Shown in pieces: positions 26,099 to 35,460 of a stretch of 64,000 nt of DNA. The first letter of the stretch is position 1, and each line of letters opens with the position of its first letter. Below the pieces are notes generated by a model, which ran no database searches, was not told the origin of the DNA, and worked only from the letters and a program-made list of their open reading frames with translations. A program made the translations under genes and the position numbers. Source of the DNA: Bacillota bacterium (GTDB lineage: Bacteria > Bacillota > Sulfobacillia > Sulfobacillales > Sulfobacillaceae); the NCBI GenBank assembly GCA_021820965.1, contig JAKACZ010000010.1:32981-96980 (forward strand), in the 5' to 3' direction.

Positions 26099-27922
26099 TT
26101 AGGGCTCATGCAGGTGATATGGCACTACCGTGACACTGACTTGACGTCGGAACACCAAAATAGCCTCAAGGGTAAACGCCATATGGTTATGCAGCACGTT
26201 TTGCCAGGACTTGCCCACCACCAGTTCGGGTATGACGACAACTACTCGCCCTTTCGCAAAAAGATTGGTAAGGTGGTCAATATAGCGAACCATGGGCCGC
26301 AGTACCGAGCGATATTGGGAGCGAATGCTGACGAACTGAATGGAGGGATCGGGCGACCATTCCTTCCAGCGCTCGGTGATCAGTTTTTCACGCTCCGCCG
26401 ATGTGGCAATGTTTAGCACGATAAGTTCGTCCGGCTTCATCGACAGGGCCGTGCTGATCGTGGCCATGCTCATCCGATTGATGCTGGCCATGGGTACAAC
26501 CACGACCAGCTTTTTGGATTCGGGTTTTGCGGAGAGGTCGGAAAGCCTGAGGTAGTCCGCCACGCCTTGGTAGTGTCGGCGGATCGCTCGAAGCGCGCTA
26601 ATCATCAGGGGGATGGCCACCACCACAATCCACGCACCCTCGGTGAATTTGGAGATCACAGAGATGAGGACCACGGCACTTGTAAGGAACGCCCCCAAGC
26701 TGGCCGTAATGATGGTGGTGACGCGGCCGGGACCTCCATTTCTCATCCGCTTCTTGACCAAACTGATCAGCGCGATGGTAAAGCTCATGTACACGCCAAC
26801 CGCGTAGAGTGGTATGAGCCGGTTGGTGTTGCCCCCGAAGGCCACGATAAGGAGGATGGCGACGCTGCCTAAGACGATAATGCCGTTTTGATAGACCAGT
26901 CGGTCTCCGCGGGATAAAAACATGCGCGGCATCCACTGGTCCCGGGCCATAATGCTGGCCAGCTGGGGGAAGCCGGCGAAACTGGTGTTAGCGGCGATGG
27001 CCAAAATGGCCATAGTCACAAATGAGAGCAAGTAGTAGAAGACGCCGTGACCAAAGAGCCTCCCGGATATCTGCTGAAGTACGGTGACCTGGTTATTGGG
27101 CACGATGCCGAGGCGATACGCTACCAGAGAGGTGCCTAAAAACATCGAACCAAGCAAGAGCCCAAGCAAAAGTAGAGTAGCGCGAGCCCGCCGTTGCGAC
27201 GGATGTTGAAAAATGGGTACGCCGTTAGAGATGGCTTCAATACCGGTCAAAGCCGATGAGCCAGAGCTGAAGGACCGTAGAATGATTACCGGCCCAACGT
27301 AGGTCAGGGAACTGGGTGCGAAGAAATCATGAACCGGTTTGGCGGTGGGGTCAACCTCAAGAAGCCCCCACACTGCCATGATTAACACCATCAAGATGAA
27401 GAGATAGGTGGGACCCGTGAAAAGCGCGGCGGACTCTTTCACCCCGCGCAGGTTGACGACCATAATAAGGATGGTGAACAAGACCGACAGCTCAACCGTC
27501 CAATGCAAAAGAAAGGGGAACGCTGAAACCAACGCCGCCACGCCGGCGGTGACGCTGACCGCCACGGTCAGGGTATAATCAATTAATAGAGCGGAGCCGG
27601 CGACCACTCCCGACCACGGACCCAACGTATCGCGGCCAATCACGTAGGCCCCGCCGCCATTGGGGTAGGCGGCAATGATTTGTCGGTAGTTAAACACCAA
27701 AAACGCCAACAGCAGCACTAAGACTCCCGAGATCGGCAACGAAAACCACAGCGCCGCCACACTAGCGGTACTGAGAACAATTAAAATCTCCTGGGTGCCG
27801 TAGGCGACCGACGATAGGGCGTCGGGCGCTAGTACGGACAATCCTTGCCAGACGACAACTTGCCGGCCTGTTTCTTCCGCACTCTTGAGCGGTCGGCCGA
27901 ATAGAACCCGACGCCAATTCAT
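26099..27922 (-). CDS. APC-superfamily permease with cytoplasmic C-terminal domain
   Basis: A 607-residue membrane transporter. The N-terminal part contains GLSVLAPDALSSVAYGTQEI and AAYPNGGGAYVIGRDTLGP, the hallmark of the APC subgroup with long C-termini. Twelve or so membrane spans are followed by a soluble region of about 150 residues (KLVVVVPMASINRM...IPELVVGKSWQNVLHNH) recalling the nucleotide-binding-like tails of such carriers. The frame is open to 28072, but the ATG at 27922 matches the family start; its SD (AAGGTAGG) is weak and distant. Substrate unknown; potassium or amino acids are both possible for this group. Confidence 0.82.
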   Translation of the reverse strand: MNWRRVLFGRPLKSAEETGRQVVVWQGLSVLAPDALSSVAYGTQEILIVLSTASVAALWFSLPISGVLVLLLAFLVFNYRQIIAAYPNGGGAYVIGRDTLGPWSGVVAGSALLIDYTLTVAVSVTAGVAALVSAFPFLLHWTVELSVLFTILIMVVNLRGVKESAALFTGPTYLFILMVLIMAVWGLLEVDPTAKPVHDFFAPSSLTYVGPVIILRSFSSGSSALTGIEAISNGVPIFQHPSQRRARATLLLLGLLLGSMFLGTSLVAYRLGIVPNNQVTVLQQISGRLFGHGVFYYLLSFVTMAILAIAANTSFAGFPQLASIMARDQWMPRMFLSRGDRLVYQNGIIVLGSVAILLIVAFGGNTNRLIPLYAVGVYMSFTIALISLVKKRMRNGGPGRVTTIITASLGAFLTSAVVLISVISKFTEGAWIVVVAIPLMISALRAIRRHYQGVADYLRLSDLSAKPESKKLVVVVPMASINRMSMATISTALSMKPDELIVLNIATSAEREKLITERWKEWSPDPSIQFVSIRSQYRSVLRPMVRYIDHLTNLFAKGRVVVVIPELVVGKSWQNVLHNHMAFTLEAILVFRRQVSVTVVPYHLHEP

Positions 27923-27948
27923 GACTCTAGATCGCCTACCTTGTTGTA

Positions 27949-27967
27949 GTATATTTAGTCCTAAATG
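27949..27967 (-). promoter_or_regulatory. -10 box with adjoining palindrome upstream of the permease
   Basis: TATACT (27949-27954 on the minus strand) abuts the inverted repeat ATTTAG-TC-CTAAAT (27954-27967). No good -35 was found, which fits an activator- or repressor-dependent promoter. Confidence 0.3.
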
Positions 27968-28347
27968 GCAATCGGCTATGACGCATCGAGCGACAACTAA
28001 GATTGTCGAGTAAAGTCGGGGCGGGGTTCGCTTTGGATTGGGAGGCGGTCTAGACAGAGCGGGACGGGGCAAGTCCGGGCGTCTTCATCTTGGTGGCGGG
28101 CTGCGACTACTCAGCAAATTCGGCACCTCCGTCAAAGGCAAGGCCGAGCTGGTTTCCGGCCCGCGATAGTGCACACGTTCAAAGCTGCTGCCGAATTAGT
28201 GTGCGGTAGCAGCCACCGTCGTGCTCTTGGCGGGTATTGAACCACAGGCTCCGACTGGCGAGTTGTTATTTGACCGTATCGGCGCTATTATCATCGCGGC
28301 GATTCAAATCGTTCGACGTAATTGGGCATCTTGGTTGGCGAGTAGAG
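27968..28347. other. Intergenic region, nothing recognised
   Basis: Upstream leader of the permease and downstream region of the small minus-strand gene at 28348. No riboswitch motif or small gene could be supported. Confidence 0.4.
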
Positions 28348-28719
28348 TTAATCGCGGGCGGTGGACGGGATGCGGTTTTGAATGGCGGCCGCCGTTTCCT
28401 CGGGGGTGTCGACTTCTACCGTCACAGCGTGGTACATCTGCCGCCCCAGGTAAAAATCTTCCAACTCTATGGTGATCACGCGGTCTTGGTGCTCGAACGA
28501 GAGGAAGTACCAACCGTCGTCACCCATGAAGTGCCCTTCCGGCGTTGCCCCAATCGTGGTGCCGCCCAGCTTTACCAAATTGGATGGAAGGTGCAGTTCT
28601 GGATGGACACGGCGGATGTTGGCATAGGGAATGACGAGGCGCCCCTGCAAGGCTTCCAGCATGGTAAGGCCGGTTAAGATAATGGTCACGTTATCATCCT
28701 GTAATTCGATTCGCCTCAT
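28348..28719 (-). CDS. Conserved-looking hypothetical protein (123 aa)
   Basis: A soluble beta-rich protein beginning MRRIELQDDNVTIILTGLTM. It has a central VIPYANIRRVHPELHL and a glycine-rich GTTIGATPEGHF turn. The pattern resembles bacterial PH-like domain proteins that set a scaffold of strands and one C-terminal helix (DTPEETAAAIQNRI). The ATG at 28719 is preceded by GGGGGGAAG at good spacing; the longer frame to 28743 would include that site. Function unknown. It stands alone. Confidence 0.6.
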   Translation of the reverse strand: MRRIELQDDNVTIILTGLTMLEALQGRLVIPYANIRRVHPELHLPSNLVKLGGTTIGATPEGHFMGDDGWYFLSFEHQDRVITIELEDFYLGRQMYHAVTVEVDTPEETAAAIQNRIPSTARD

Positions 28720-29063
28720 GGCGTCTTCCCCCCACCGTCTCATTTCATCCTACGGCATTTAGGGGCATTGGTGAATAGCCGCGGAATGCCGACCAGCCCC
28801 CAATCTTGCCATGGCTAACCAGTAGATCCGGACCGGCGGAACGGGAGCCGGCCTGCATTAAACTTCCGCGTCTACAGTGACCTCGACCAGGAACGTCTCC
28901 CGGTTATATAGAATAACCCGCATGCCGCCTTTCGTTCGTGGGCATGGGTGCTGCAATAACGTCGGCGCCGGCCGGCACCGTTTGGTAGATGGCGACCGGC
29001 TTTGGCCGCCAGCCGTTTGGGACCCAAAACACAGGGCCCCAGGCGAAGTTTCGGGCGAGCGCC
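28720..29063. other. Intergenic region downstream of pirin
   Basis: A minus-strand frame from 29083 to 28904 overlaps the pirin end, and a different frame continues with a short protein-like string (RVILYNRETFLVEVTVDAEV) to about 28860. This may be a decayed small gene, but it lacks a start signal. Confidence 0.3.
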
Positions 29064-30059
29064 TTAAGAGTTATCTGGCGCATCAGAATTGGTGGTCGCG
29101 AGATGGGTGGCGGGGATAGTTCCCATGCGGCCCGACTGATAGTCCTCAAAGGCCTGCACGATGTCAGCGTGCGTATTCATCACGAATGGTCCATAAGAGG
29201 CGATCGGCTCACGAATCGGCTCTCCGCCCATCAGCAAAACTTCCAGGCGTTTGCTCGGCCCCTCTGGATAGGGGCTGGCCGTGATTGTCAGAGCTCCGCC
29301 CGGGCCGAACATTACGCCTTGCCCCTCATGCACCAACACACCGGCCGGGCCCGCGCTGCCGCTTCCCGTCAACACATACGCGAGAGCATTGAAGTTTTCG
29401 GGCCAGGGCACCCTCAGTCTTGCCGAGGGCTCCAGACTGGCGTGTATCACCGTAATCGGCCTCCAGGTCACGCCAGGCCCATGATAGCCGGCTAAATCTC
29501 CCGCGATAATGCGCATAAGCGAGTCGCCCCGCTCCGACGCTACTAAGGTGACATGCGACGCTTCCAGGCTTTGGTACCGGGGAAGTGTCCACTTAAGCTT
29601 TTGTGGGAGGTTAACCCATAATTGAATTCCGTGAAACAGGCCTCCCCTGCGCACCAATTCCTCTGGCGGCATTTCATCATGCAAAATGCCCGAGCCGGCC
29701 GTCATCCATTGCGTGTCGCCGTTGCTGATATAACCGCCTCCGCCATGGGAGTCGTGGTGTTCGAAGGCCCCGTCCATGATGTAGGTCACGGTTTCGAACC
29801 CGCGATGGGGATGCCAAGGGGCACCTTTGGCTTCACCCGGAGCGTATTCCACCGCACCCATATGGTCGAGCAATAGAAACGGATCGGCCTGACGGAAGCC
29901 GATATCGCGACTGGGCCACGGTCGGCGTACGGGAAACCCGGCGCCCTCCAAGAGGGATGGGGCGGTTGAGATGCGTTCAACCGGTCGATCCGAGACCGAT
30001 TCCGGCGGCTCGGGCACGCGTGCCAAATGAGTCCAGTTGTCAGGTGTCACTGCAGGCAT
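29064..30059 (-). CDS. Pirin-family bicupin protein
   Basis: A 331-residue cytoplasmic protein with the pirin metal-binding cupin: WHPHRGFETVTYIMDGAFEH supplies two histidines and the following GDTQWMTAGSGILHDE supplies the third histidine and glutamate. Bacterial pirins include quercetinase-active, redox-responsive proteins. ATG 30059 is preferred over the in-frame TTG at 30065 because the GAGGGGG site lies directly against the latter. A consensus promoter with an HxlR-type inverted repeat lies upstream, suggesting induction by electrophiles or quinones; that part is inference. Confidence 0.88.
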   Translation of the reverse strand: MPAVTPDNWTHLARVPEPPESVSDRPVERISTAPSLLEGAGFPVRRPWPSRDIGFRQADPFLLLDHMGAVEYAPGEAKGAPWHPHRGFETVTYIMDGAFEHHDSHGGGGYISNGDTQWMTAGSGILHDEMPPEELVRRGGLFHGIQLWVNLPQKLKWTLPRYQSLEASHVTLVASERGDSLMRIIAGDLAGYHGPGVTWRPITVIHASLEPSARLRVPWPENFNALAYVLTGSGSAGPAGVLVHEGQGVMFGPGGALTITASPYPEGPSKRLEVLLMGGEPIREPIASYGPFVMNTHADIVQAFEDYQSGRMGTIPATHLATTNSDAPDNS

Positions 30060-30075
30060 TGACAAGCCCCCTCAT

Positions 30076-30096
30076 GTACTTACTAAAAGGAAGTAT
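30076..30096. promoter_or_regulatory. Inverted repeat overlapping the pirin promoter, HxlR-type operator
   Basis: GTACTTACT-AAA-AGGAAGTAT is symmetric at 7 of 9 arm positions. It resembles sites bound by HxlR/DUF24 regulators (TACTTAC...GTAAGTA). It overlaps the -10 box, so binding would block transcription. No HxlR gene is in the window. Confidence 0.4.
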
Positions 30097-30120
30097 GATG
30101 GTTTGCCAGCGAATTGTCAA
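30092..30120 (-). promoter_or_regulatory. Promoter of the pirin gene
   Basis: On the minus strand a perfect -35 TTGACA (30115-30120), a 17-bp spacer and a CATACT -10 (30092-30097) precede the ATG by 32 bp. Confidence 0.65.
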
Positions 30121-30410
30121 TACGAAGTCGATATCTCCGGTGCTACCCCGCTCTGAGCGAACGCGCTTTTGTGGCGCTTATCGATGAAGCTTTCCCTAGA
30201 TAGCAGGCCCTCATTTTCGGCCGGCCGGGGAGTGAGTATCTCTTATCGAGCGGCGCCACTGGGCCCTTCAGGCTTCCGCGATCCGTATCGTTCGAACATC
30301 AACGGCCAACAGGAAATAGGTCGTGCTGGAAGTCCAAGCCACACGCTTTGTTTTCCACTGCCTGTCGGCTAAAATGAACCCATACGTTTCCTCCGAAGGG
30401 AGTCCATGGC
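30121..30410. other. Intergenic region between pirin and the YcaQ/AlkZ gene
   Basis: Divergent genes flank it. Apart from the pirin promoter at its left edge nothing was recognised. Confidence 0.4.
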
Positions 30411-31628
30411 TTGCGCCAGATAACTATTAGCCGTCAGGCTGCCCGGCGATTTTTGCTGGAATGTTTGCAGCTCGGGTTTGGTCCCCATCGACCCCGACCA
30501 TTGAGACCATTGAGCCTTCCTGTGCGCATTGACCAGCTGGAAGCGGTACAAATTGACCCGGTAGCTCGGGTAGGCCGCAATCAAGACTTGGCGCTTTTGG
30601 CCCGGGATAATCGATATCGTCCGGCGGCACTTGATCACTTATTAGCCCGAGGTTTAGTGTTTGAATATCGTGCCAACGAAGCGTCCGTACTTCCCATCGA
30701 AGATTATCCGGTTTTGGCTGGCGTGCGCCGGCGGTACCGCCAACGGCTACAGCCTATCTTAGACCGCTATGCCACGGTTGTTCATGACGTCCGCCGCCGT
30801 CTGGAGAACGACGGTCCTTTGCCGTCGCGTGCCTTCATGAGTGACAAAAAGGTGCTGGGCTATTGGGATACGGGGGAGGCAACGACCAAGGAAACCTCGC
30901 ACGTTCTCAATTTGCTGTACGACGCGGGCGAACTTATGGTGGTGCGGCGCGAAGGCACCACCCGCTTTTTCGATTTACCCGAACGGGTGGTACCGGAGCC
31001 CATTTTATCCGATGCAGCCCATCGAAGCAGTGAAGAAGCGGACGAACTCTTGTTTGACAAGTATTTTCGCGCGTACCGCTTGGTTCGCCGTGGGAATCCC
31101 CGCCTAGGTTGGAGCGGACAGCCGATGGCCGAGCGTAGGCACATGCTTAACCAGCGAGTGCGAGATGGTCGCATTGTCGAGTTTTGCATCGAGGGCGTCC
31201 CTACACCGTATTTTGTTCTGGCGGCAGATGTGGATCGCCTCATCTTTTGGGACACCCAGGGCAATCGCGGCTGGCGCCGCCCCATCCGTTTCCTCCCGCC
31301 GTTAGATAATCTACTATGGGATCGGGAGCGGCTGGTTGACTTATTTTCCTTTCCGTATCGGTGGGAGGTCTACGTTCCGCCGGGAAAGCGCCGCTTTGGC
31401 GTATACGCTATGCCAGTCCTGGCCGGCGATCAGCTGGTCGGGCGCATCGACCCGGAACTTAAGCGGCCAGAAGCCGCTTTGGTGATTCACAATGCGGAGT
31501 GGGAACCCGGGGTCGGAACGTCGGCACTGCGCCAGGCGGTAGACGCGGCACTGGCCGATTGGGCACGGCGATTAGGAGGCGACCACGTCGTTTTGGCGGC
31601 GGAGTGGAGTACACGCCAGCGCGAGTAG
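30411..31628 (+). CDS. Winged-helix DNA glycosylase of the YcaQ/AlkZ (HTH_42) family
   Basis: A 405-residue protein of the HTH_42 family, whose members unhook interstrand crosslinks or excise bulky alkylated bases. The catalytic Q-phi-D motif is visible as QID at residues 47-49 (LEAVQIDPVARVGRNQDLAL), the YcaQ-type variant. Further family blocks are HLLARGLVFEYRANEASVLP and FLPPLDNLLWDRERLVDLFSF. The start is TTG with GAAGGGAG eight bases upstream. It stands alone, so it is probably a general alkylation-repair enzyme rather than part of a toxin biosynthesis cluster. Confidence 0.88.
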   Translation: MRQITISRQAARRFLLECLQLGFGPHRPRPLRPLSLPVRIDQLEAVQIDPVARVGRNQDLALLARDNRYRPAALDHLLARGLVFEYRANEASVLPIEDYPVLAGVRRRYRQRLQPILDRYATVVHDVRRRLENDGPLPSRAFMSDKKVLGYWDTGEATTKETSHVLNLLYDAGELMVVRREGTTRFFDLPERVVPEPILSDAAHRSSEEADELLFDKYFRAYRLVRRGNPRLGWSGQPMAERRHMLNQRVRDGRIVEFCIEGVPTPYFVLAADVDRLIFWDTQGNRGWRRPIRFLPPLDNLLWDRERLVDLFSFPYRWEVYVPPGKRRFGVYAMPVLAGDQLVGRIDPELKRPEAALVIHNAEWEPGVGTSALRQAVDAALADWARRLGGDHVVLAAEWSTRQRE

Positions 31629-31711
31629 TTCCGAGTTAGTGATTGTAAAACGTCCGGAAACCTAGCAGAATTCGCATTGCGGTGTCGCGCACATTGTGAT
31701 TGGGTCACGAG

Positions 31712-33787
31712 TTACCGATGCCGTACCGGAGTCGGCCAGTTATCGATACTCACGGGCTCTATCCGTTCCGGCAGCCGAATGCTCAGTACTTTGGCATATA
31801 AGAACAGTTCGGCTTCGTGGCAGCGGATGACTGCGGTGGGACTTGCCAATCCGTGGCCTTCGCCGAGAAAGGTAAGGCGCGCGACAGGTGAGCCAGCGGA
31901 CTTCAACGCGTCGGCCAGTAAGGATGTTTGCTCGGGCGGAACTACCCGGTCTTCGTCCCCATGAAAGAAGATAACAGGGGCGGTCATTGACTCGGCATGG
32001 TATAGCGGTGAGCGCTCGCGATACAGACTGGGATTATCGGGCGGTCCGATCAGACTGTCGAGATAGTGCGATTCAAACTTGTGGGTGCGCCTGGCCATTT
32101 GCGCTAAATCGCTGATGCCATAATAACAAGCACCTGCGCGGAAGGCGTCGCGAAAGGCGAGCGCTGCCAGGGCGGTGTAGCCGCCAGCGCTACCTCCGCG
32201 GATTAACAGGCGGTTGGGGTCGGCCTTGCCGTACCTCGTGAGAAAATGTGCGGCCTCTAGTACGTCATCGACGTCAACGATGCCCCAGCGCCCGTGCAGC
32301 CGATTTCGGAACTTTCGCCCATACCCGGTGCTCCCGCCGTAGTTAACCTCCACTACCGCGAATCCGCGGGTGGTCCAGTATTGTATATCGAGGCGGAATT
32401 GGGGTTTTGCGCAGCTTGCTGGTCCGTCGTGAACGGTAACCAGAAGAGGCGGCCGCTCACCTTCGGGCTGGATGTAGTCGCGGTTCTTCGGCGCGTAATA
32501 AAAACCGTAGGACATGCTGCTGTCCGAATTGGGAAATTCGATTGGCTCGGGGAGAGAAATGCTGTCCTCATTCAGCATTACCTGGGAGCTTGGGCGGACG
32601 ATGCGAAATCGCTTAGTCGTTGCATCGTACGTTACCACTGCCCTGGGCGAACGGTCAGCACCAGCGATCATGATGGCACGACTACCCAACACCTTAAGGT
32701 GGGACAACGTCGAAAAAGGGCAGGCTAGATGCGTCATCTCGCGAGTGCTGACGTCGATCAGCGCCAGCCGGCTAAAGCCGCTCAACGAGTAGGTGGCTAG
32801 AATTTCTTCTTTCGACACAAAGCCGTAGGTGGATAACCCAAAGGACCATGCCGGCTCTCCAAATTCCGCATGAAGCGCTGTGATTGGACGGACATCTCGC
32901 TGATTCCATCGGTAGATGTTCCACCAGCCGGTTCTATCCGACACGAAGTAGAGCTGGTTATCCGGCGACCATTCCGGCTGGAAAATGGATTCGTCCGGCC
33001 CGCCTGCCACTGTGGCGGCAGGTCCGATCGACCCGTCCGCCAGGATGTCCGCGGTCATCAATACCGAGGCGTCCCACGGCATGTGGGGGTGGTTCCATTG
33101 GACCCAAGCCATTTTACTACCGTCAGGGCTCATGCGCGGGAACATGTAGAAATCGCTTCCCGATGCCAGCACCTCACCGATGGTGGTGGGATCGTCAAGC
33201 GGAATAGCGACCAGAGTATTTTCAACAGCGTGGTGGTCGCGGCGCTCGCGTACTGCTAAAAGGCGGCTACGCTGGCGATCCAGCACTAGATCCGCGTAGC
33301 GCACGGAAAAGTCTTCGGCGGTCAGCGGATCGGGCTCTTTACCGAGACCGTGTCGGTACAACCGGTTGTCTCCACCGTGGGAGAAATAGAGGATTCCTCC
33401 GTCAAGAACAAATGCGCCGCCTCCGTATTCATGAACCCGCGTGGCCACGTCATAGCCGATGGGGAGGCGCTCCCGAGTGGTGGCGCCGGACTGCTCCTCC
33501 ATGAAGGCGCGCCTGCCGCCTTCACTGGGCCGAGCCTCGATCCAGGACAGGCGGGATTCATCGAGCGCTACCGCTTCAACAACGATAGCCCCTTGAACGA
33601 TCATTTCTGCGGATATCGGTGATTTCCATGTGCCGCAAGGTGCGACTGTGGGGACATTGTTCACCGAATGCCCGCGAGAGGCCGCCTGGCGCTTCAGCCG
33701 CGGGGACTGTTTCCCTTGCGGAAGTACACGACCGTAAGAGGAGGAAGGCGGGTTTCCGCCGTTAGGCGGAAACAGGTTGTTGCGCAT
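31712..33787 (-). CDS. S9-family prolyl oligopeptidase / acylaminoacyl-peptidase-like
   Basis: Serine peptidase of 691 residues: an N-terminal beta-propeller and a C-terminal alpha/beta hydrolase domain. The catalytic serine lies in RGGSAGGYTAL (about residue 530), the aspartate in HGDEDRVVPPEQ (about 611), and the histidine in GEGHGL (about 642). Homology begins near TWKSPISAEM, so the first 40 residues are unusual. ATG 33787 has a perfect AAGGAG site and is taken as start; a GTG at 33664 would give the usual family length but has a poor site. No signal peptide, so probably cytoplasmic. Confidence 0.85.
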   Translation of the reverse strand: MRNNLFPPNGGNPPSSSYGRVLPQGKQSPRLKRQAASRGHSVNNVPTVAPCGTWKSPISAEMIVQGAIVVEAVALDESRLSWIEARPSEGGRRAFMEEQSGATTRERLPIGYDVATRVHEYGGGAFVLDGGILYFSHGGDNRLYRHGLGKEPDPLTAEDFSVRYADLVLDRQRSRLLAVRERRDHHAVENTLVAIPLDDPTTIGEVLASGSDFYMFPRMSPDGSKMAWVQWNHPHMPWDASVLMTADILADGSIGPAATVAGGPDESIFQPEWSPDNQLYFVSDRTGWWNIYRWNQRDVRPITALHAEFGEPAWSFGLSTYGFVSKEEILATYSLSGFSRLALIDVSTREMTHLACPFSTLSHLKVLGSRAIMIAGADRSPRAVVTYDATTKRFRIVRPSSQVMLNEDSISLPEPIEFPNSDSSMSYGFYYAPKNRDYIQPEGERPPLLVTVHDGPASCAKPQFRLDIQYWTTRGFAVVEVNYGGSTGYGRKFRNRLHGRWGIVDVDDVLEAAHFLTRYGKADPNRLLIRGGSAGGYTALAALAFRDAFRAGACYYGISDLAQMARRTHKFESHYLDSLIGPPDNPSLYRERSPLYHAESMTAPVIFFHGDEDRVVPPEQTSLLADALKSAGSPVARLTFLGEGHGLASPTAVIRCHEAELFLYAKVLSIRLPERIEPVSIDNWPTPVRHR
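33752..33773. repeat. Perfect hairpin inside the 5' end of the peptidase gene
   Basis: GTTTCCGCC-GTTA-GGCGGAAAC, a 9-bp perfect stem, lies within the unusual first 40 codons. With the nearby G/C-rich stretch at 33695-33720 it suggests a small palindromic insertion that kept the frame open. Confidence 0.5.
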
Positions 33788-34346
33788 AGAGCCACTCCTT
33801 CTTGCGTTGCAGAATACTACAGTGCTTATACGAATGGGGCCACACGGTGTTTGATGTCGAAGCGGCCCTTTGTCTGCACCAGGACACAACTCATAAAGGT
33901 TCCGGTGCACTTTCGTTTCGGAACCTTCGCTTTAATCCGATTGCCGGTCCGGAATCCGCCGTAATCCTTCTATCGCGACCGATGCCGAATCGGGGGGCAG
34001 CGTTGTTGAGAGGCATTTAAGCCTATGCGTTGGCATATTCGCGGTGGAGCGGCATTTTCCCTGCCCAACCGGTGGAGTTTTATGCAGGGGCTCCATAAAA
34101 CCGAGTCGTTAAAGACAAACCCGACTGGTGAGCAGGTGTGGGGATTTCCTCCTATCGTCGGTCATGAGGCCTGGTCCGCTGGAGGCCAATATCGGTGATC
34201 GCCGACTGGTTTCGCTTGAGCCCCTTTCCCATATACTGGTACCGTCGACGCAATGATACAGGGCACCCGTATTCGATTTGCATGGAACCTTGGAAGTCTA
34301 TTTTTTGTGAAAGGATTTCTACGATCCGACCTTCGAAAAGAAATCA
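33788..34346. other. Intergenic region upstream of the methyltransferase
   Basis: No gene with start signals was found. The final 60 bp are A+T-rich and hold the methyltransferase promoter. Confidence 0.4.
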
Positions 34347-34355
34347 TGATATACT
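34347..34355 (+). promoter_or_regulatory. Extended -10 promoter, leaderless transcript predicted
   Basis: TGATATACT is an extended -10 element whose last base is six bases from the ATG at 34362. Transcription would begin at or next to the A of the start codon, and no ribosome binding site is present. Confidence 0.6.
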
Positions 34356-34361
34356 CCATCT

Positions 34362-35291
34362 ATGAGCAAAATAGAGACAACAGGTGCGGGAACGCTTTCG
34401 AATCTTCCTGAAGAGATCCCGAACGGACTAGTCCTTACAGCTGAACATGTTCGCGTAAGTTTGGGTTCCATTGCTGAGCAGATTGAATGGCTTACTAAGG
34501 CGGAATTCACCCCTCACTTTAAATTAGTTTATCTTGATCCACCATTTTTCTCCAACAAAGATTACGGCAGCTTCTCCGATGAGTGGAGCTCACTCAATGC
34601 CTATCTTGAAGAGATAGGCGAATGGCTGTCCTTGGTCCATCCGTGGGTGGACGACCGCGGCTTTATGGTCTTACACTGCGACTATCATGCCTCTCACTAT
34701 CTGAAGGTGATCGGTGACCGCCTGTTTGGCTACGATAACTTTCGAAATGAGTGGATCTGGCATTACGGCGGACGCCGCCAACCGGCCATCCGGCGTGTCA
34801 ATCAAAAGCATGACGTGCTGTTGGTGTGGGCCAAGACGTCCGAATCGCGGTTCAACCCGGTATTCGAGCCGTGGAAGCGGGATGAGTATGTCGCTATGAA
34901 GCGGGCAAAGGTGTATGTGGACGAGGACGGCCGCGAATGGATCTGGGGGCACATGGGTAAAGGCAGGCCCCGCGCCTATCGCATCTATCTCGAGGAGCAC
35001 GTTAAGCGGGGCAGGGCGATCGACTCTGTCTGGAACATTCCCATTATTAACACCTCCGCCAAAGAACGTGTTGGGTATCCGACCCAAAAGCCGCTGGCGC
35101 TCATGGCGCGCATCATTACCTTGACCACAGCTCCCGGCGACTGGGTGGCGGACTTTGCCGCGGGGTCGGGGACCACAGCAGTGGCTGCGCTGCAAAGCCA
35201 GCGGAATGCCTGGGTTGGGGACATTAGCGAGAATGCGGTCCGCATTGCCATTCGCCGGATTCAATCCAACCAGCAGAAGGTCTTCGGTTAA
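34362..35291 (+). CDS. Orphan beta-class DNA methyltransferase (N6-adenine or N4-cytosine)
   Basis: A 309-residue methyltransferase with the catalytic DPPF motif at residues 59-62 (LVYLDPPFFSNKDYG) preceding the AdoMet-binding motif FAAGSGTTAVAAL near residue 265. This order defines the beta class. YPTQKPLALMARII is the usual block before motif I. No restriction endonuclease gene is adjacent, so it is an orphan regulator-type or solitary enzyme. The start codon sits directly behind an extended -10, implying leaderless translation. Its first 100 codons are A+T-richer than the rest, hinting at recent acquisition. Confidence 0.87.
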   Translation: MSKIETTGAGTLSNLPEEIPNGLVLTAEHVRVSLGSIAEQIEWLTKAEFTPHFKLVYLDPPFFSNKDYGSFSDEWSSLNAYLEEIGEWLSLVHPWVDDRGFMVLHCDYHASHYLKVIGDRLFGYDNFRNEWIWHYGGRRQPAIRRVNQKHDVLLVWAKTSESRFNPVFEPWKRDEYVAMKRAKVYVDEDGREWIWGHMGKGRPRAYRIYLEEHVKRGRAIDSVWNIPIINTSAKERVGYPTQKPLALMARIITLTTAPGDWVADFAAGSGTTAVAALQSQRNAWVGDISENAVRIAIRRIQSNQQKVFG

Positions 35292-35460
35292 CAGTCCTGG
35301 CCCATGCACCAAAGCAGGAAGTGGCACAACGCTCGCAGAACTCTTGGGATGTCTGTTGAGTTGGCGGCCGAGCTCATTCATCGTAGAGAAGCCTCATGGA
35401 AGAGGATTTCGCCGAGTTTTGGAGAAATAACGAAAAAACGGTAAAAGAGGGTTGAGACAG

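Noticed and set aside
28904..29083. Possible small gene after pirin on the minus strand
   Set aside because: Protein-like in places, but it overlaps pirin, changes frame and has no ribosome binding site.
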